Below are positions 1-8,522 of a stretch of DNA of 64,000 nucleotides, one piece after another. Origin of the DNA: CAHJXF01 sp038225855. GTDB taxonomy: Bacteria; Pseudomonadota; Gammaproteobacteria; Burkholderiales; Burkholderiaceae_D. The notes beneath the pieces are model-generated. The model searched no databases. It had not been told where the DNA came from and worked only from the letters and a program-made list of their open reading frames with translations. Within the stretch, counting starts at the first letter, position 1. Each line of letters begins with the position of its first letter. The stretch covers positions 24,930 to 88,929 of the forward strand of contig JBBRQU010000014.1 of assembly GCA_038225855.1 (NCBI GenBank), given 5' to 3'. The position numbers and the translations under genes are program-made.

Positions 1-145
1 TGCGCGCGCCCCGGTATTCGCAGATGCGCTCGCCGGCCGCGATGTCGCGCGCGGCGACGACGCCGCGGCCGTGGATCGTCGAGTTGCGGACGATCGCCTT
101 GGCGCGCCGCGTGTTCGGGGTTGCATTCTTCAATGTTTTTTTCAT
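1..145 (-). CDS. SET-domain protein, 5' end only
   Basis: Reading the minus strand from an ATG at 145 gives 48 codons that run off the left edge of the window. After a basic leader the peptide reads IVRNSTIHGRGVVAARDI and then AAGERICEYRG. This is the usual N-terminal signature of a SET domain (R-S-x-I-H-G-x-G-V-x-A, then I-x-x-G-E-x-I-x-E-Y-x-G). SET domains transfer methyl groups from S-adenosylmethionine to lysine. Small bacterial single-domain versions exist, but their substrates are mostly unknown. The catalytic and post-SET parts are outside the window, so activity cannot be judged. The start lies 27 nt after the stop of the spermidine-synthase fusion gene on the same strand, so the two may be cotranscribed. 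No strong ribosome binding site is visible. Confidence 0.8.
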   Translation of the reverse strand, partial: MKKTLKNATPNTRRAKAIVRNSTIHGRGVVAARDIAAGERICEYRGAR

Positions 146-172
146 GAGGTTCGTTGGCGCGTCCGAGGTTTT

Positions 173-2239
173 CTATTTCAGGATCTTGAAGAGATTGTTG
201 AACTGATCGGTCCACATCGACAGTCCGGGAATGTCGTCGATCTCGGTCGATGCATCGACTACGGCATCGCGATCGAGAAAATCGTCGTTGCGCGTGACCA
301 GCACCCATTCGGAGTTCGAGTATTCCTCTTTCTGCGGGTCGTCGATCACGTTGACGGCCCACAGGCCCGCGTCTTGCGCGAGTTGCGACACGACCGGCGC
401 GAGCTTGAGAAAACGATTCGAGACGTGAAACGCGATCACGCCGTCGGACTTCAGATGTCGTAGATATACGGCCAGCGCTTCGCGGGTGATGAGGTGAACC
501 GGGATCGAGTCGCTTGAGAAAGCATCGACGGCGATCACGTCGAAAGCTATCGCGCTGCCGTCGGCCAGCTCGCGTTCCATCGACAGGCGCGCATCGCCGA
601 GCACCAGCGTGATCGCCGCTTTGCTGTCGGACAGATAAGTGAAGTCGCGCCGCGCGACCTCGAGCACTGCGGGATCGAGTTCGTAGATGCGATAGCGATC
701 CTGCGCCTTGCCCCACGCCGTCAGCGTTCCCGCGCCCAGGCCGATCATCGCGACCGTCAGCGGCGCCTGGTCGGGCCTCAATTCTCCTAGCGCCAGCGCG
801 ATGCCCGAGCCGGGTCCGTAGTAGGTCGTGGGCGTGCGTCGCTTGTCGGGCGCGGTGTACTGATCACCGTGCAGGATCACGCCATGCAACAGGCGCCGTT
901 GTTGCAATGGCCCGGCCGCAGTCTGCTTGACGCGCAGCGTCCCGTAGAAGTTGCGCGATGCATGGAGCGTGTCTTCGGAGAGGAAGCGGTAGTACTTCCA
1001 CGCGTAGAACCCGGTGCATGCGAATGCCGCGACCGCAATCGCAACCGGCCACTTGCACCAACGACGCTCGCGGACCACGAACAGTGCGAGCGCGCATACG
1101 CCCAGGAGCGCGAGCGGTGTTTCCCAGTAGTTGTCGAAGAGCCGGGGCGCAAGCAGCGCTACGAAGAGACCGCCGAGCGCGCCGCCTGCCGAAAGGCAGA
1201 GATAGAACTGCGTCAGCCAGGCGGGTGCGGGTTTGCTCGCGGCAAGCTCGCCGTGACAGAACACGCACACGCAGAACAGGCCGACCGAGTAGATCGGGAT
1301 CGCCGCGTAGAGGTTGAGCACGCCGCGATGCGTGGTCAACGCCCACGCCATCGCGATCGTCGCGGCGAGGACCGGGGCGAGCCACCAGCGGCGCACATAC
1401 CAGCCGCGACCCATCCGTCCTTCGAACACGACGACGAAGGACAACAGATACAGCGACAGCGGGAGCACCCACAGGAATGGGATGGACGCGATGTTCTGCG
1501 TGATGTGATTCGTCAGCGCGAGCAACAGCACCGAACCGAGCGCGGCGCAGCCCAGCCAGAACGCATAGCGCTCGATGCCGGGCGCCGCACTCGAATCGAT
1601 CGCATTCGACTCAGCCGCGTGCGCGACCGCGTGGTTCGCTTCCGCCCGGGCGCTCAAACGCGCGCGCCATGCGCAGGCCGCGCACGCGAGCGCGAACAAG
1701 ACATAGCCCGCGCTCCATCCCCACGATTGCACCTCGAGTCCCGCATAGGGCTCGATGACGAAGGGATAGATCAGCAAGCCGACCAGCGAGCCCGCATTCG
1801 ACAGCGCGAACAGGCGATACACGCTCGCCCTGCGCGATGCGTGGACACGATCGCCGGCGAACCATTTCTGGATCAAGGGGCCGGTGGAAGAAAGCAGGAA
1901 GTAGGGCAGGCCGAGCGTCGTCGCGAGCAGACCGACGATGCGCCACGTTGGATCGGAATCGGGCGTCGGCTTCCACGCGTCCGACGCGATGATCGGCAAC
2001 GTGACGATGCTGATCGCGAGCAACGCGATGTGCAGCCGCGCCTGCGTGCGCGGCGAGCGCCGCGTGACTGCGTGCGCGTACGCGTAGCCCGCGAGCAGCG
2101 CAGCCTGGAAGAAAACGACGCACATCGTCCAGACCGCGGCCGAGCCCCCGAACCACGGCAGGATCTGCTTGGCGATGATGGGCTGTACGAGGAACAGCAG
2201 AAACGCGGACGTGACGATCGTGATGCCGTACAGGATCAT
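173..2239 (-). CDS. Multi-pass membrane protein fused to a spermidine synthase-like domain
   Basis: The first two thirds of this 688-residue protein hold about a dozen hydrophobic helices, beginning with LVQPIIAKQILPWFGGSAAV, a block typical of the membrane part of fused MFS/spermidine synthase proteins. The C-terminal third has a class I methyltransferase fold. It contains MIGLGAGTL as the nucleotide-binding loop, YELDP as the acidic end of the second strand, GDAR, and DVIAVDAFSSDSIPVHL, which resembles the aminopropyltransferase active-site region. The family is widespread, but its substrate is not established, and real polyamine synthesis is unproven. The frame is open upstream to 2410. 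I chose the ATG at 2239 because the extra 57 residues look unlike protein and MILYGITIV starts the first helix. It lies directly upstream of the SET-domain gene. Confidence 0.85.
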   Translation of the reverse strand: MILYGITIVTSAFLLFLVQPIIAKQILPWFGGSAAVWTMCVVFFQAALLAGYAYAHAVTRRSPRTQARLHIALLAISIVTLPIIASDAWKPTPDSDPTWRIVGLLATTLGLPYFLLSSTGPLIQKWFAGDRVHASRRASVYRLFALSNAGSLVGLLIYPFVIEPYAGLEVQSWGWSAGYVLFALACAACAWRARLSARAEANHAVAHAAESNAIDSSAAPGIERYAFWLGCAALGSVLLLALTNHITQNIASIPFLWVLPLSLYLLSFVVVFEGRMGRGWYVRRWWLAPVLAATIAMAWALTTHRGVLNLYAAIPIYSVGLFCVCVFCHGELAASKPAPAWLTQFYLCLSAGGALGGLFVALLAPRLFDNYWETPLALLGVCALALFVVRERRWCKWPVAIAVAAFACTGFYAWKYYRFLSEDTLHASRNFYGTLRVKQTAAGPLQQRRLLHGVILHGDQYTAPDKRRTPTTYYGPGSGIALALGELRPDQAPLTVAMIGLGAGTLTAWGKAQDRYRIYELDPAVLEVARRDFTYLSDSKAAITLVLGDARLSMERELADGSAIAFDVIAVDAFSSDSIPVHLITREALAVYLRHLKSDGVIAFHVSNRFLKLAPVVSQLAQDAGLWAVNVIDDPQKEEYSNSEWVLVTRNDDFLDRDAVVDASTEIDDIPGLSMWTDQFNNLFKILK

Positions 2240-2458
2240 CGGATGGAAGCCGGAGCGACGCGATGTGTGGGGGGGCGAATGCAGCGGCGATTGTAAGCGG
2301 CAGTCGCGTGACTTCATGAGGTCGGCGGTGGATCGGCGATCGAGGCTGACGCTGCGAAGTGCAAACCAGCACCCGCGCTTGACAAGAGCGCGTAGCGGTA
2401 CTGCATTCATGTCCGAAAACGGCTAGTCGTAGCGCACGCTCGCGCGTATAAAGTCGCC

Positions 2459-4066
2459 ATGAACACCGAACATCTCGACGACGACAGCTGCTATCGCGCT
2501 ATCAGCGCGCGCGACGCACGCTTCGACGGCCTCTTCTTCACCGCGGTCAAGACCACCGGCGTGTATTGCCGGCCGGTCTGCGCTGCGCGCACACCCCGGC
2601 GCACCTCGTGCGATTTCTATCGAACCGCCGCCGGCGCCGAGCGCGCGGGCTTCCGGCCATGCCTGCGCTGCCGACCCGAACTCGCGCCCGGACGGGCGGA
2701 CTTCAACGCGACGCTCGCCGAAGCGATCCTCGCGCACCTGCAGGCCGGCGCGCTCGACGCGGGCACCGGCGAGACGCTGGCGCGCGACATCGGCCTGTCG
2801 AGCCGCCAGGTGCGCCGCATCCTGCTCGACCAATTCGGCGTGACGCCGATCGAAGTCGCGCAGACGCAGCGCCTGTTGTTCGCCAAGAAGCTGCTGCAGG
2901 AAACCGACCTGTCGATGACGCAACTCGCGTTTGCCTCGGGCTTTCACAGCCTGCGTCGCTTCAACGCGGCGTTCCAGGAACAGTACAGCCTCGCGCCCTC
3001 GCAGTTGCGTCGTGCCGCGCGCAACGACGTTGCCCGATATGCGGAAGTCGACATGGCGAACCGCGCTGCAATCGATGCCGCGACACCCTCCGGCGACGCC
3101 GACATCACGTTGCGCCTCGCGTATCGCCCGCCGTTCGATTGGGACACGTTGTGCGAGTACCTGCTGCGGCGCGCGACGGCCGGCGTCGAACAAGTCGATC
3201 GCGTGAAAGGCGAAGCCGTGTATCGCCGTACCGTCTCGTTGATGACGGAGCAAGGCCCGGTCGTCGGCTGGCTCGCGGTTTCGCATGGCGCGCGTGAGCG
3301 CGCCGAACGCAAGAGCCATGCGCATGTGCTCACGGTGACGCTGTCCAACACGCTGCTGCCGGTTCTGATGAACGCCACGCTGCGTTTGCGTGAACTGTTC
3401 GACCTCGACTGCGACCCGGCGCGCATCGCCGCGCATCTTGCCAACGATCCGCTGCTCGCGCCCGAAGTCGAGGCTGCGCCGGGCCTGCGCATGCCGGGCG
3501 CGTGGGACCGCTTCGAACTCGCGCTGCGCGCCGTGCTCGGGCAGCAGGTCAGTGTCGTCGGCGCGTCGACCCTGTCGGGCCGCATCGCCGCGCGTTTCGG
3601 AACCGCGATCGTCACGCCGTTTGCGCACCTCGATCGCGCTGCTCCGACCGCCGATGTGCTGGCTCATGCGGATCTCGCCGACATCGCCGTGATCGGCATG
3701 CCGAAGTCGCGCGCCAACACGATCCGCGAAATCGCACGCTTCGCTGCGAATGGCGGCCTGCGGATGGCGCCGGGAACATCGTGCGACGACGCGGTCGCGG
3801 CGCTCGATGCGGTGCCGGGTATCGGACCGTGGACCGCGCATTACATCGCGATGCGCGCGCTGCGCTATCCGGATGCTTTCCCCGCAGGCGACCTCGGCCT
3901 GCGCAAGGCGCTCGGCGCACTTGAAAAAAAGGATGGTGTGCCGAGCGAAGCTGCGCTCGAACGGCGCGCTGAAGCCTGGCGCCCGTGGCGCGCGTATGCG
4001 GCCGCGAACTTGTGGCACTCACTGTCGCGACACGAGGTCGCGACCAAAAAAGGAAAACGATCATGA
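2459..4066 (+). CDS. alkA: Ada-AlkA fusion: methyl-DNA sensor/regulator with 3-methyladenine DNA glycosylase II
   Basis: This 535-residue protein has three parts. Residues about 5-75 form an Ada zinc module with Cys37, Cys41, Cys68 and Cys71. In E. coli Ada the equivalent of the first cysteine accepts methyl from methylphosphotriesters. Residues about 80-185 are an AraC-type double HTH (QVRRILLDQFGVTPIEV, then MTQLAFASGFHSLRRFNAAF). Residues about 200-520 are an AlkA glycosylase with the helix-hairpin-helix VPGIGPWTAHYIAMRALRYP and catalytic Asp478 in FPAGDLGLR. It probably senses methylation damage and excises alkylated bases. Its stop overlaps the ogt start (ATGA), so the two are translationally coupled. 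No SD is seen. A TATAAA at 2447-2452 lies only 6 nt before the ATG, hinting at a very short leader. Confidence 0.93.
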   Translation: MNTEHLDDDSCYRAISARDARFDGLFFTAVKTTGVYCRPVCAARTPRRTSCDFYRTAAGAERAGFRPCLRCRPELAPGRADFNATLAEAILAHLQAGALDAGTGETLARDIGLSSRQVRRILLDQFGVTPIEVAQTQRLLFAKKLLQETDLSMTQLAFASGFHSLRRFNAAFQEQYSLAPSQLRRAARNDVARYAEVDMANRAAIDAATPSGDADITLRLAYRPPFDWDTLCEYLLRRATAGVEQVDRVKGEAVYRRTVSLMTEQGPVVGWLAVSHGARERAERKSHAHVLTVTLSNTLLPVLMNATLRLRELFDLDCDPARIAAHLANDPLLAPEVEAAPGLRMPGAWDRFELALRAVLGQQVSVVGASTLSGRIAARFGTAIVTPFAHLDRAAPTADVLAHADLADIAVIGMPKSRANTIREIARFAANGGLRMAPGTSCDDAVAALDAVPGIGPWTAHYIAMRALRYPDAFPAGDLGLRKALGALEKKDGVPSEAALERRAEAWRPWRAYAAANLWHSLSRHEVATKKGKRS

Positions 4067-4605
4067 ACGCACTCCGCTACCTGCGCCGCGACAGCCCCAT
4101 CGGCCCGCTGTTGCTCGCCGCATCCGAACAGGGCTTGCGCGCCGTGTACATGAGCCGCCAGCGCCATGTTCCCGACCAACCCGAACAGAGCTGGCAGCCG
4201 GTGTCGCGCGATGACGTGGCGCAACTCGCCATCCTCGAGCGCGCCCGCGACCAACTCGACGAATACTTTGCCGGCCAGCGCTCGCATTTCGATCTGCCGC
4301 TCGATCTGGTCGGCACCGACTTTCAGCGCAGCGTATGGAAAGGCCTGTGCGCTATCGGTTTCGGCGAAACCATCAGCTACGGCGAACTCGCGCGTCGCAT
4401 CGGCAATCCGAAAGCGGTGCGCGCCGTGGGTCTGGCCAACGGTCGCAATCCGGTCTCTATCGTCGTGCCGTGTCATCGCGTGATCGGCGCCGACGGGTCG
4501 ATGACGGGCTATGGCGGCGGCATCGATCGCAAACGTTTTCTGCTCGCGCTCGAGTCGCACGTGGTCGGTCGCGTCGCGGCGCCGCAGCAGTTGGTTCTCG
4601 CGTGA
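4063..4605 (+). CDS. ogt: Methylated-DNA--protein-cysteine methyltransferase
   Basis: Suicide repair protein that transfers the methyl group of O6-methylguanine (or O4-methylthymine) to its own cysteine. The 180-residue product has the N-terminal ribonuclease-like domain (SPIGPLLLAA), the HTH part FGETISYGELARRIGNPKAV and AVGLANGRNP, and the acceptor motif PCHRV with Cys137. GYGGGIDRKRFLLALE is the usual C-terminal segment. I chose the ATG at 4063, which overlaps the alkA stop by 4 nt, instead of an upstream start inside alkA. Coupling to the Ada-AlkA fusion makes this a two-gene alkylation-damage operon: the sensor/glycosylase and the O6-methylguanine repair enzyme are made together. Confidence 0.95.
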   Translation: MNALRYLRRDSPIGPLLLAASEQGLRAVYMSRQRHVPDQPEQSWQPVSRDDVAQLAILERARDQLDEYFAGQRSHFDLPLDLVGTDFQRSVWKGLCAIGFGETISYGELARRIGNPKAVRAVGLANGRNPVSIVVPCHRVIGADGSMTGYGGGIDRKRFLLALESHVVGRVAAPQQLVLA

Positions 4606-4731
4606 CGGTCTTGCCTCCCGGCGCAAGCGGCCGGGGCGCCTGCGCCGCTCGCGGCAATCGCCGTTCTGGGTTCTAATACGGTTGGCCCTTCGCATGCGTG
4701 AGGGACGATTGATCTCGGTCGACGGGAGTCT

Positions 4732-4923
4732 ATGGCCAAGCCTAATTATCAATACGAAAAACGCCAGAAAGACTTGGCCAAGCAGCGCAAGAAGCAGGAG
4801 AAGGAACAGGAAAAAGCGCTGCGCAAGGCGGGCAAGACTGTCACGACGCCGGCCGACAATGCCGATGCCGGCGATGCGAGCCTTGCGCCCGCAACGGACA
4901 GCGCACAGGAAGCGCCGGCTTAG
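4732..4923 (+). CDS. Small lysine/glutamine-rich conserved protein of unknown function
   Basis: The 63-residue product starts MAKPNYQYEKRQKDLAKQ and continues as a highly charged, probably alpha-helical stretch of Lys, Gln and Glu to about residue 35. An Ala/Asp/Thr-rich tail follows. A GGGAG ribosome binding site lies 6 nt before the ATG. Short proteins with this YEKRQK..LAK..KK start recur in proteobacterial genomes and are usually listed as hypothetical; I know of no assigned role. The basic helix could bind nucleic acid or ribosomes, but that is a guess. It lies alone between ogt and a CDF transporter on the same strand. Confidence 0.7.
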   Translation: MAKPNYQYEKRQKDLAKQRKKQEKEQEKALRKAGKTVTTPADNADAGDASLAPATDSAQEAPA

Positions 4924-4999
4924 AACCTATCCGTGAGCCGCTGCGAAGGATCGTGAACACGCGTTGTCTGCGGCGTTCGCAATCCGCGCGCTTCTATCG

Positions 5000-5953
5000 A
5001 TGTCCGCTTCCTCGAACGAAACCAACGGCTCGTTAATCGCCATCTTCTGGGCGCTCGGCGCGAACACCGCTATCGCCGTCGCGAAATTCGCTGCAGCCGC
5101 CTACACCGGTTCGGGTGCGATGCTGGCCGAAGCGATCCATTCGGTCGCCGATGCCGCCAACCAGGTGCTGTTGCTGATCGGCTTGCGTCAGGCCAAGGGC
5201 AGCGTCACCGAAATCCATCCGCTGGGCACAGGCCGCGTCGTGTACTTCTACGCGCTGATGGTCGCGCTGATGTTGTTCATGCTCGGCGGCGCGTTCTCGG
5301 TGGTCCAGGGCGTCCAGCGACTGCGCCATCCCGAGCCGGTTGAAAACGCGCTCGTTGCGCTTGCCGTGTTGGCCATCTCGATCGTGCTCGAGACATTTTC
5401 GTTGCGCGGCGCGATGCGCGAAATCAGGAAGACACGGGGCAAACGCAGCTTCTGGCGCTGGTTTCGCGAGACGCGGCAATCCGAACTGCTGGTCGTCGCT
5501 GGCGAAGACATCGCCGCGCTCGCCGGTCTGTCGTTCGCATTTATCGCGGTGCTCGCATCCCATGCGACCGGCGATCCGCTATACGACGCCTTGGGCAGCA
5601 TCGCGGTGGGCGTGCTGTTGATGATCGTCGCCATCCTCGTGATGCGCGAAGTCAAGAGCCTGATCGTGGGCGAATCGGCCGAGCCCGAGATGCGTATCGA
5701 CATACGCGAGCACATCGAAGCGCGTCCCGAAGTTGTCTCGCTGATCAGCCTCATCACGTTGCAATGGGGCGACGCCATCGTCGTCGCCGTGCAGGCGGAG
5801 ATGGCGCCGCAGCCATCGGCGAGGGCGCTGGTCGATGCGATCAACGTCGTCGAAGACAGCATTCAGGCGCGCTGGCCTGCCGTGCGATGGGTGTTCTTCG
5901 AACCTGATCATCCGGGGTCTCGCGATGCGCAACAGGCGATCGAGCACGCTTAG
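5000..5953 (+). CDS. Cation diffusion facilitator (CDF) family metal transporter
   Basis: A 317-residue inner-membrane protein with the family signature GAMLAEAIHSVADAANQVLL, whose HxxxD pair (His, Asp) forms half of the transport site. A second pair appears in DIAALAGLSF. About six transmembrane helices are predicted between residues 10 and 215. A short cytoplasmic domain of the CDF dimerisation type (MRIDIREHIEARPEVVSL) follows. CDF proteins export Zn, Fe, Co or related divalent ions by proton antiport; which metal cannot be told here. The ATG at 5000 is preferred to a TTG at 4964 because it places a short hydrophilic tail before helix 1. The gene end overlaps the next gene by 29 nt. Confidence 0.88.
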   Translation: MSASSNETNGSLIAIFWALGANTAIAVAKFAAAAYTGSGAMLAEAIHSVADAANQVLLLIGLRQAKGSVTEIHPLGTGRVVYFYALMVALMLFMLGGAFSVVQGVQRLRHPEPVENALVALAVLAISIVLETFSLRGAMREIRKTRGKRSFWRWFRETRQSELLVVAGEDIAALAGLSFAFIAVLASHATGDPLYDALGSIAVGVLLMIVAILVMREVKSLIVGESAEPEMRIDIREHIEARPEVVSLISLITLQWGDAIVVAVQAEMAPQPSARALVDAINVVEDSIQARWPAVRWVFFEPDHPGSRDAQQAIEHA

Positions 5954-6413
5954 GACGAAGGCGCTGATTGCGATCGCGCTCTACGGCGCGATCGCGGAGT
6001 GCGCGGAGCCCGACAACCCGTACAACGACCCACCGCCGCTGCAGGCGACGCGCGGCATCGCGAACTGTCCCGCACCCAGACAGCGGAGCTTGACGCCCGA
6101 ACAGGCGCGACGTGAAGCGCACCAGCGCATCGAGCGCGGCACGTCGTGCTGGCTCGCGGGACAGTGCGAGCCCGGCGGAGACTACAAGCACGACGCCGAG
6201 ACCAACGCGCGCGTTTCCGCCGCGCTCGCCAACCACCCGCGCTTCGCGAATACCACGCTATGGGTCGAGACGCTGCGCAAATTCGTCACCATCAAGGGTT
6301 GCCTCGCCGATGCGCAGCAAGGTCGAGAAATCGAAGCGACGGTGAAAGCGATAGCCGGCGTGAAGCTGGTTTGGCAGGAAGCCGTCGTCGCGCCCCACGG
6401 GGCGCCGCCGTGA
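5925..6413 (+). CDS. Exported BON-domain protein
   Basis: The 162-residue product starts with a basic stretch and hydrophobic segment (TKALIAIALYGAIAECA) that looks like a signal sequence. A Pro-rich linker and a region with several Cys residues (GTSCWLAGQCEPGGDY) follow. From about residue 85 to the end it has the BON alpha/beta pattern: NARVSAALANHP, TTLWVETLRKFVTIKGCL, VKAIAGVKLV. BON domains bind phospholipid or envelope surfaces in proteins such as OsmY. The two cysteines nine residues apart before the domain could form a disulphide in the periplasm. The start overlaps the CDF gene by 29 nt in another frame, suggesting cotranscription. No enzymatic role is suggested. Confidence 0.72.
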   Translation: MRNRRSSTLRTKALIAIALYGAIAECAEPDNPYNDPPPLQATRGIANCPAPRQRSLTPEQARREAHQRIERGTSCWLAGQCEPGGDYKHDAETNARVSAALANHPRFANTTLWVETLRKFVTIKGCLADAQQGREIEATVKAIAGVKLVWQEAVVAPHGAPP

Positions 6414-6458
6414 TACAAGGCAGGTCGATTGTGGTTATCCAGGCCATCGCCAATCAAC

Positions 6459-7373
6459 ATGCCGAAGCGACTCGATCTGAATCTCCTTCAGGCGCTCGAG
6501 GCCCTGCTCGCGGAACGCAACGTGACGCGCGCGGCGGCGCGCCTGCACACCACGCAGCCGGCACTGTCTGCGCAACTCGCGCGGCTGCGGCGCATGTTCG
6601 ACGACCCGTTGTTCATTCCGGGTTCGCGCGGCATGACGCCGACGCCGCGCGCGCTCGAAATCGAGGAGCGCCTTTCGGAATTGATGAGCGGCTTGCGCGC
6701 GGTCGTCTCGCCGCAGCGCTTCGACCCGGCGACCTCATCGACGACGATCTCGATCGCCGCGACCGACTCGACCCAGTTCCTGCTCGCGCCCATGGTCGCC
6801 GAGCTGCACGCGCTGGCGCCCAATCTGCGTATCGCGGGTCGCCCCGTGCAGCGCCTCACCAAGCCGGAGATCGATCGTCTGCTCGCGACCGGTACACTCG
6901 ACATCGTCATCGGGCCTTCAATGCTGTTGCCCGACGACCTGCACGCGCGCAGCGTCAGCACCGAAAATTTTCTGTGCGTGATGCGCGGCGACCATCCGTT
7001 CAAGAAGAAGCAAATGACGGTGGACGATTTCTGTTCGTTCGAGCACATCTACGTCTCGCCGCTCGGCGGCGACTTCTCGGGCGAAGTCGATACCGCACTC
7101 GCTGCGATCGGAAGATCTCGACGCGTGATCGCGTCGGTGCCCAGCCTGCTGGTGGCAACCCATCCTCGAGACCAGCGATTTCGTGGGCTGTTCGCCGAAT
7201 CGCTCGCGCGCCGCGAGGCGCACATCCTCAAAAGCTACGCGTTGCCGGTCGACATCGGCATGCTCGAACTCGTGATGGCGTGGCACGAACGCACGCATGC
7301 CAATGCCGCGCACCAGTGGTTTCGCGCGCGCGTGGTGCAGGCCATGAAACGCATCGCCGAAGGATTCCCATGA
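6459..7373 (+). CDS. LysR-family transcriptional regulator
   Basis: A 304-residue regulator with an N-terminal winged helix (LNLLQALEALLAERNVTRAA, then ARLHTTQPALSAQLARLRRM). The ligand-binding domain (about residues 90-295) is of the periplasmic-binding-protein type, with the strand ISIAATDSTQFLLAPMV. The short spacing and DDPLFIPGSRGMTPTPRA resemble the NodD/NahR-like branch, whose members respond to aromatic or other small ligands. The ATG at 6459 gives the standard LysR start MPKRLDLNLLQALE. Its stop overlaps the start of the aldo/keto reductase gene (ATGA). This co-directional, coupled layout differs from the common divergent LysR-target layout and suggests the regulator controls its own operon. 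Confidence 0.9.
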   Translation: MPKRLDLNLLQALEALLAERNVTRAAARLHTTQPALSAQLARLRRMFDDPLFIPGSRGMTPTPRALEIEERLSELMSGLRAVVSPQRFDPATSSTTISIAATDSTQFLLAPMVAELHALAPNLRIAGRPVQRLTKPEIDRLLATGTLDIVIGPSMLLPDDLHARSVSTENFLCVMRGDHPFKKKQMTVDDFCSFEHIYVSPLGGDFSGEVDTALAAIGRSRRVIASVPSLLVATHPRDQRFRGLFAESLARREAHILKSYALPVDIGMLELVMAWHERTHANAAHQWFRARVVQAMKRIAEGFP

Positions 7374-8395
7374 AGATGATCAAGCTCGGCCACACCGGCC
7401 TCGATGTCTCCCGCATCTGCCTGGGCATGATGACCTATGGCTCGCCCGAATGGCGCGCGTGGGTGCTCGATGAAGCGGCCGCGCGACCGCTGGTGCAACG
7501 CGCGGTCGAAGCCGGCATCAACTTCTTCGATACCGCCGACATGTATTCGAACGGCGCCTCCGAGATCGTCACCGGCAGGCTGCTCAAGGAATTTTCGAGA
7601 CGCGACGAAATCGTGATCGCGACGAAGGTGTTCTATCCGGTGTTCGAGACGATGCATCTCGATTTGCCAAGCGCGAAGCCGCACGACATCAAACCGAATC
7701 GGCGCGGACTTTCACGCAAGCACATTTTCTCTGCGATCGACGCGAGCCTGAAGCGCCTCGATACCGAATACGTCGACCTCTATCAGATCCATCGATGGGA
7801 CCCGCACACGCCGATCGAAGAAACGATGGAAGCGCTGCACGATGTCGTGAAAACCGGCAAGGTCCGCTACATCGGCGCGTCGAGCATGTGGGCATGGCAG
7901 TTTGCACGGGCGCAGCAGGTCGCGAACGAAAACGGCTGGACACGCTTCGTGACGATGCAGAACCACTACAACCTCGTCTATCGCGAAGAGGAGCGCGAGA
8001 TGATTCCGCTGTGCAGGCATCAGGGCGTCGCACTGATCCCCTGGAGCCCGCTCGCGCGCGGCTTTCTTGCCGGCAATCGCAGGGCCAACGACAAGGCCGA
8101 AGGCGCGACCACGCGCGCGAAGACCGACGGGTTCGCGCAGACGCTCTACTACGACGAAGACGACTTCAAGGTGGTCGATGCGGTGTCGGCAGTCGCGAAA
8201 GAGCGCGGCGCCTCGAACGCGCGCATTGCGTATGCGTGGCTGCTCGCGAAAGGCGTGACCGCGCCGATCGTCGGTGCGAGCAAGGACGATCAGATCGACG
8301 AAGCCGTGGCCGCAACCGAACTCGAGCTGAACGCGGAAGAGATCGCGCAACTCGAAGCGCCGTACCGGCCGCATCGCGTGCTGGGACACGCTTGA
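7370..8395 (+). CDS. Aldo/keto reductase
   Basis: A 341-residue NADPH-dependent oxidoreductase of the AKR (beta/alpha)8 fold. The catalytic tetrad is visible: Asp in FFDTADMYSNG, Tyr in the same motif, Lys in IVIATKVFYP, and His in LYQIHRWDP. The cofactor-binding end holds GVTAPIVGASKDDQIDEAV. YIGASSMWAWQFARAQ is typical of the YghZ/YajO-like group that reduces aldehydes such as methylglyoxal. The substrate here is unknown. It overlaps the LysR gene by 4 nt and is probably under that regulator. An inverted dispersed repeat lies just after its stop and separates it from the convergent oligomer hydrolase gene. Confidence 0.92.
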   Translation: MKMIKLGHTGLDVSRICLGMMTYGSPEWRAWVLDEAAARPLVQRAVEAGINFFDTADMYSNGASEIVTGRLLKEFSRRDEIVIATKVFYPVFETMHLDLPSAKPHDIKPNRRGLSRKHIFSAIDASLKRLDTEYVDLYQIHRWDPHTPIEETMEALHDVVKTGKVRYIGASSMWAWQFARAQQVANENGWTRFVTMQNHYNLVYREEEREMIPLCRHQGVALIPWSPLARGFLAGNRRANDKAEGATTRAKTDGFAQTLYYDEDDFKVVDAVSAVAKERGASNARIAYAWLLAKGVTAPIVGASKDDQIDEAVAATELELNAEEIAQLEAPYRPHRVLGHA

Positions 8396-8405
8396 AAAGG
8401 TGTCC

Positions 8406-8502
8406 GTCGTTCCCGCGGCCTTTAGTCCCCGCGAAAGCGGGGAGGGAATCCAGCGTCTTTCGATACACGCCACCGGGTCCCCGCTCTCGCGGGGACGACG
8501 AC
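8406..8502. repeat. Dispersed palindromic intergenic repeat, copy A
   Basis: A roughly 97-bp element between two convergent genes. It begins GTCGTTCCCGCG and ends CGCGGGGACGACG, with internal hairpins CCCCGCGAAAGCGGGG and CCCCGCTCTCGCGGGG. Translated on the minus strand it gives the RESGDPVA...SRG type of peptide known from small dispersed repeats in many proteobacterial genomes. A related copy at 38002-38096 carries the same parts in partly inverted arrangement. Placement after the stop of one gene and before the stop of its convergent neighbour fits a bidirectional transcription end or mRNA-stabilising element. Confidence 0.8.
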
Positions 8503-8522
8503 CATGTTTCTCGTGGTGACGA

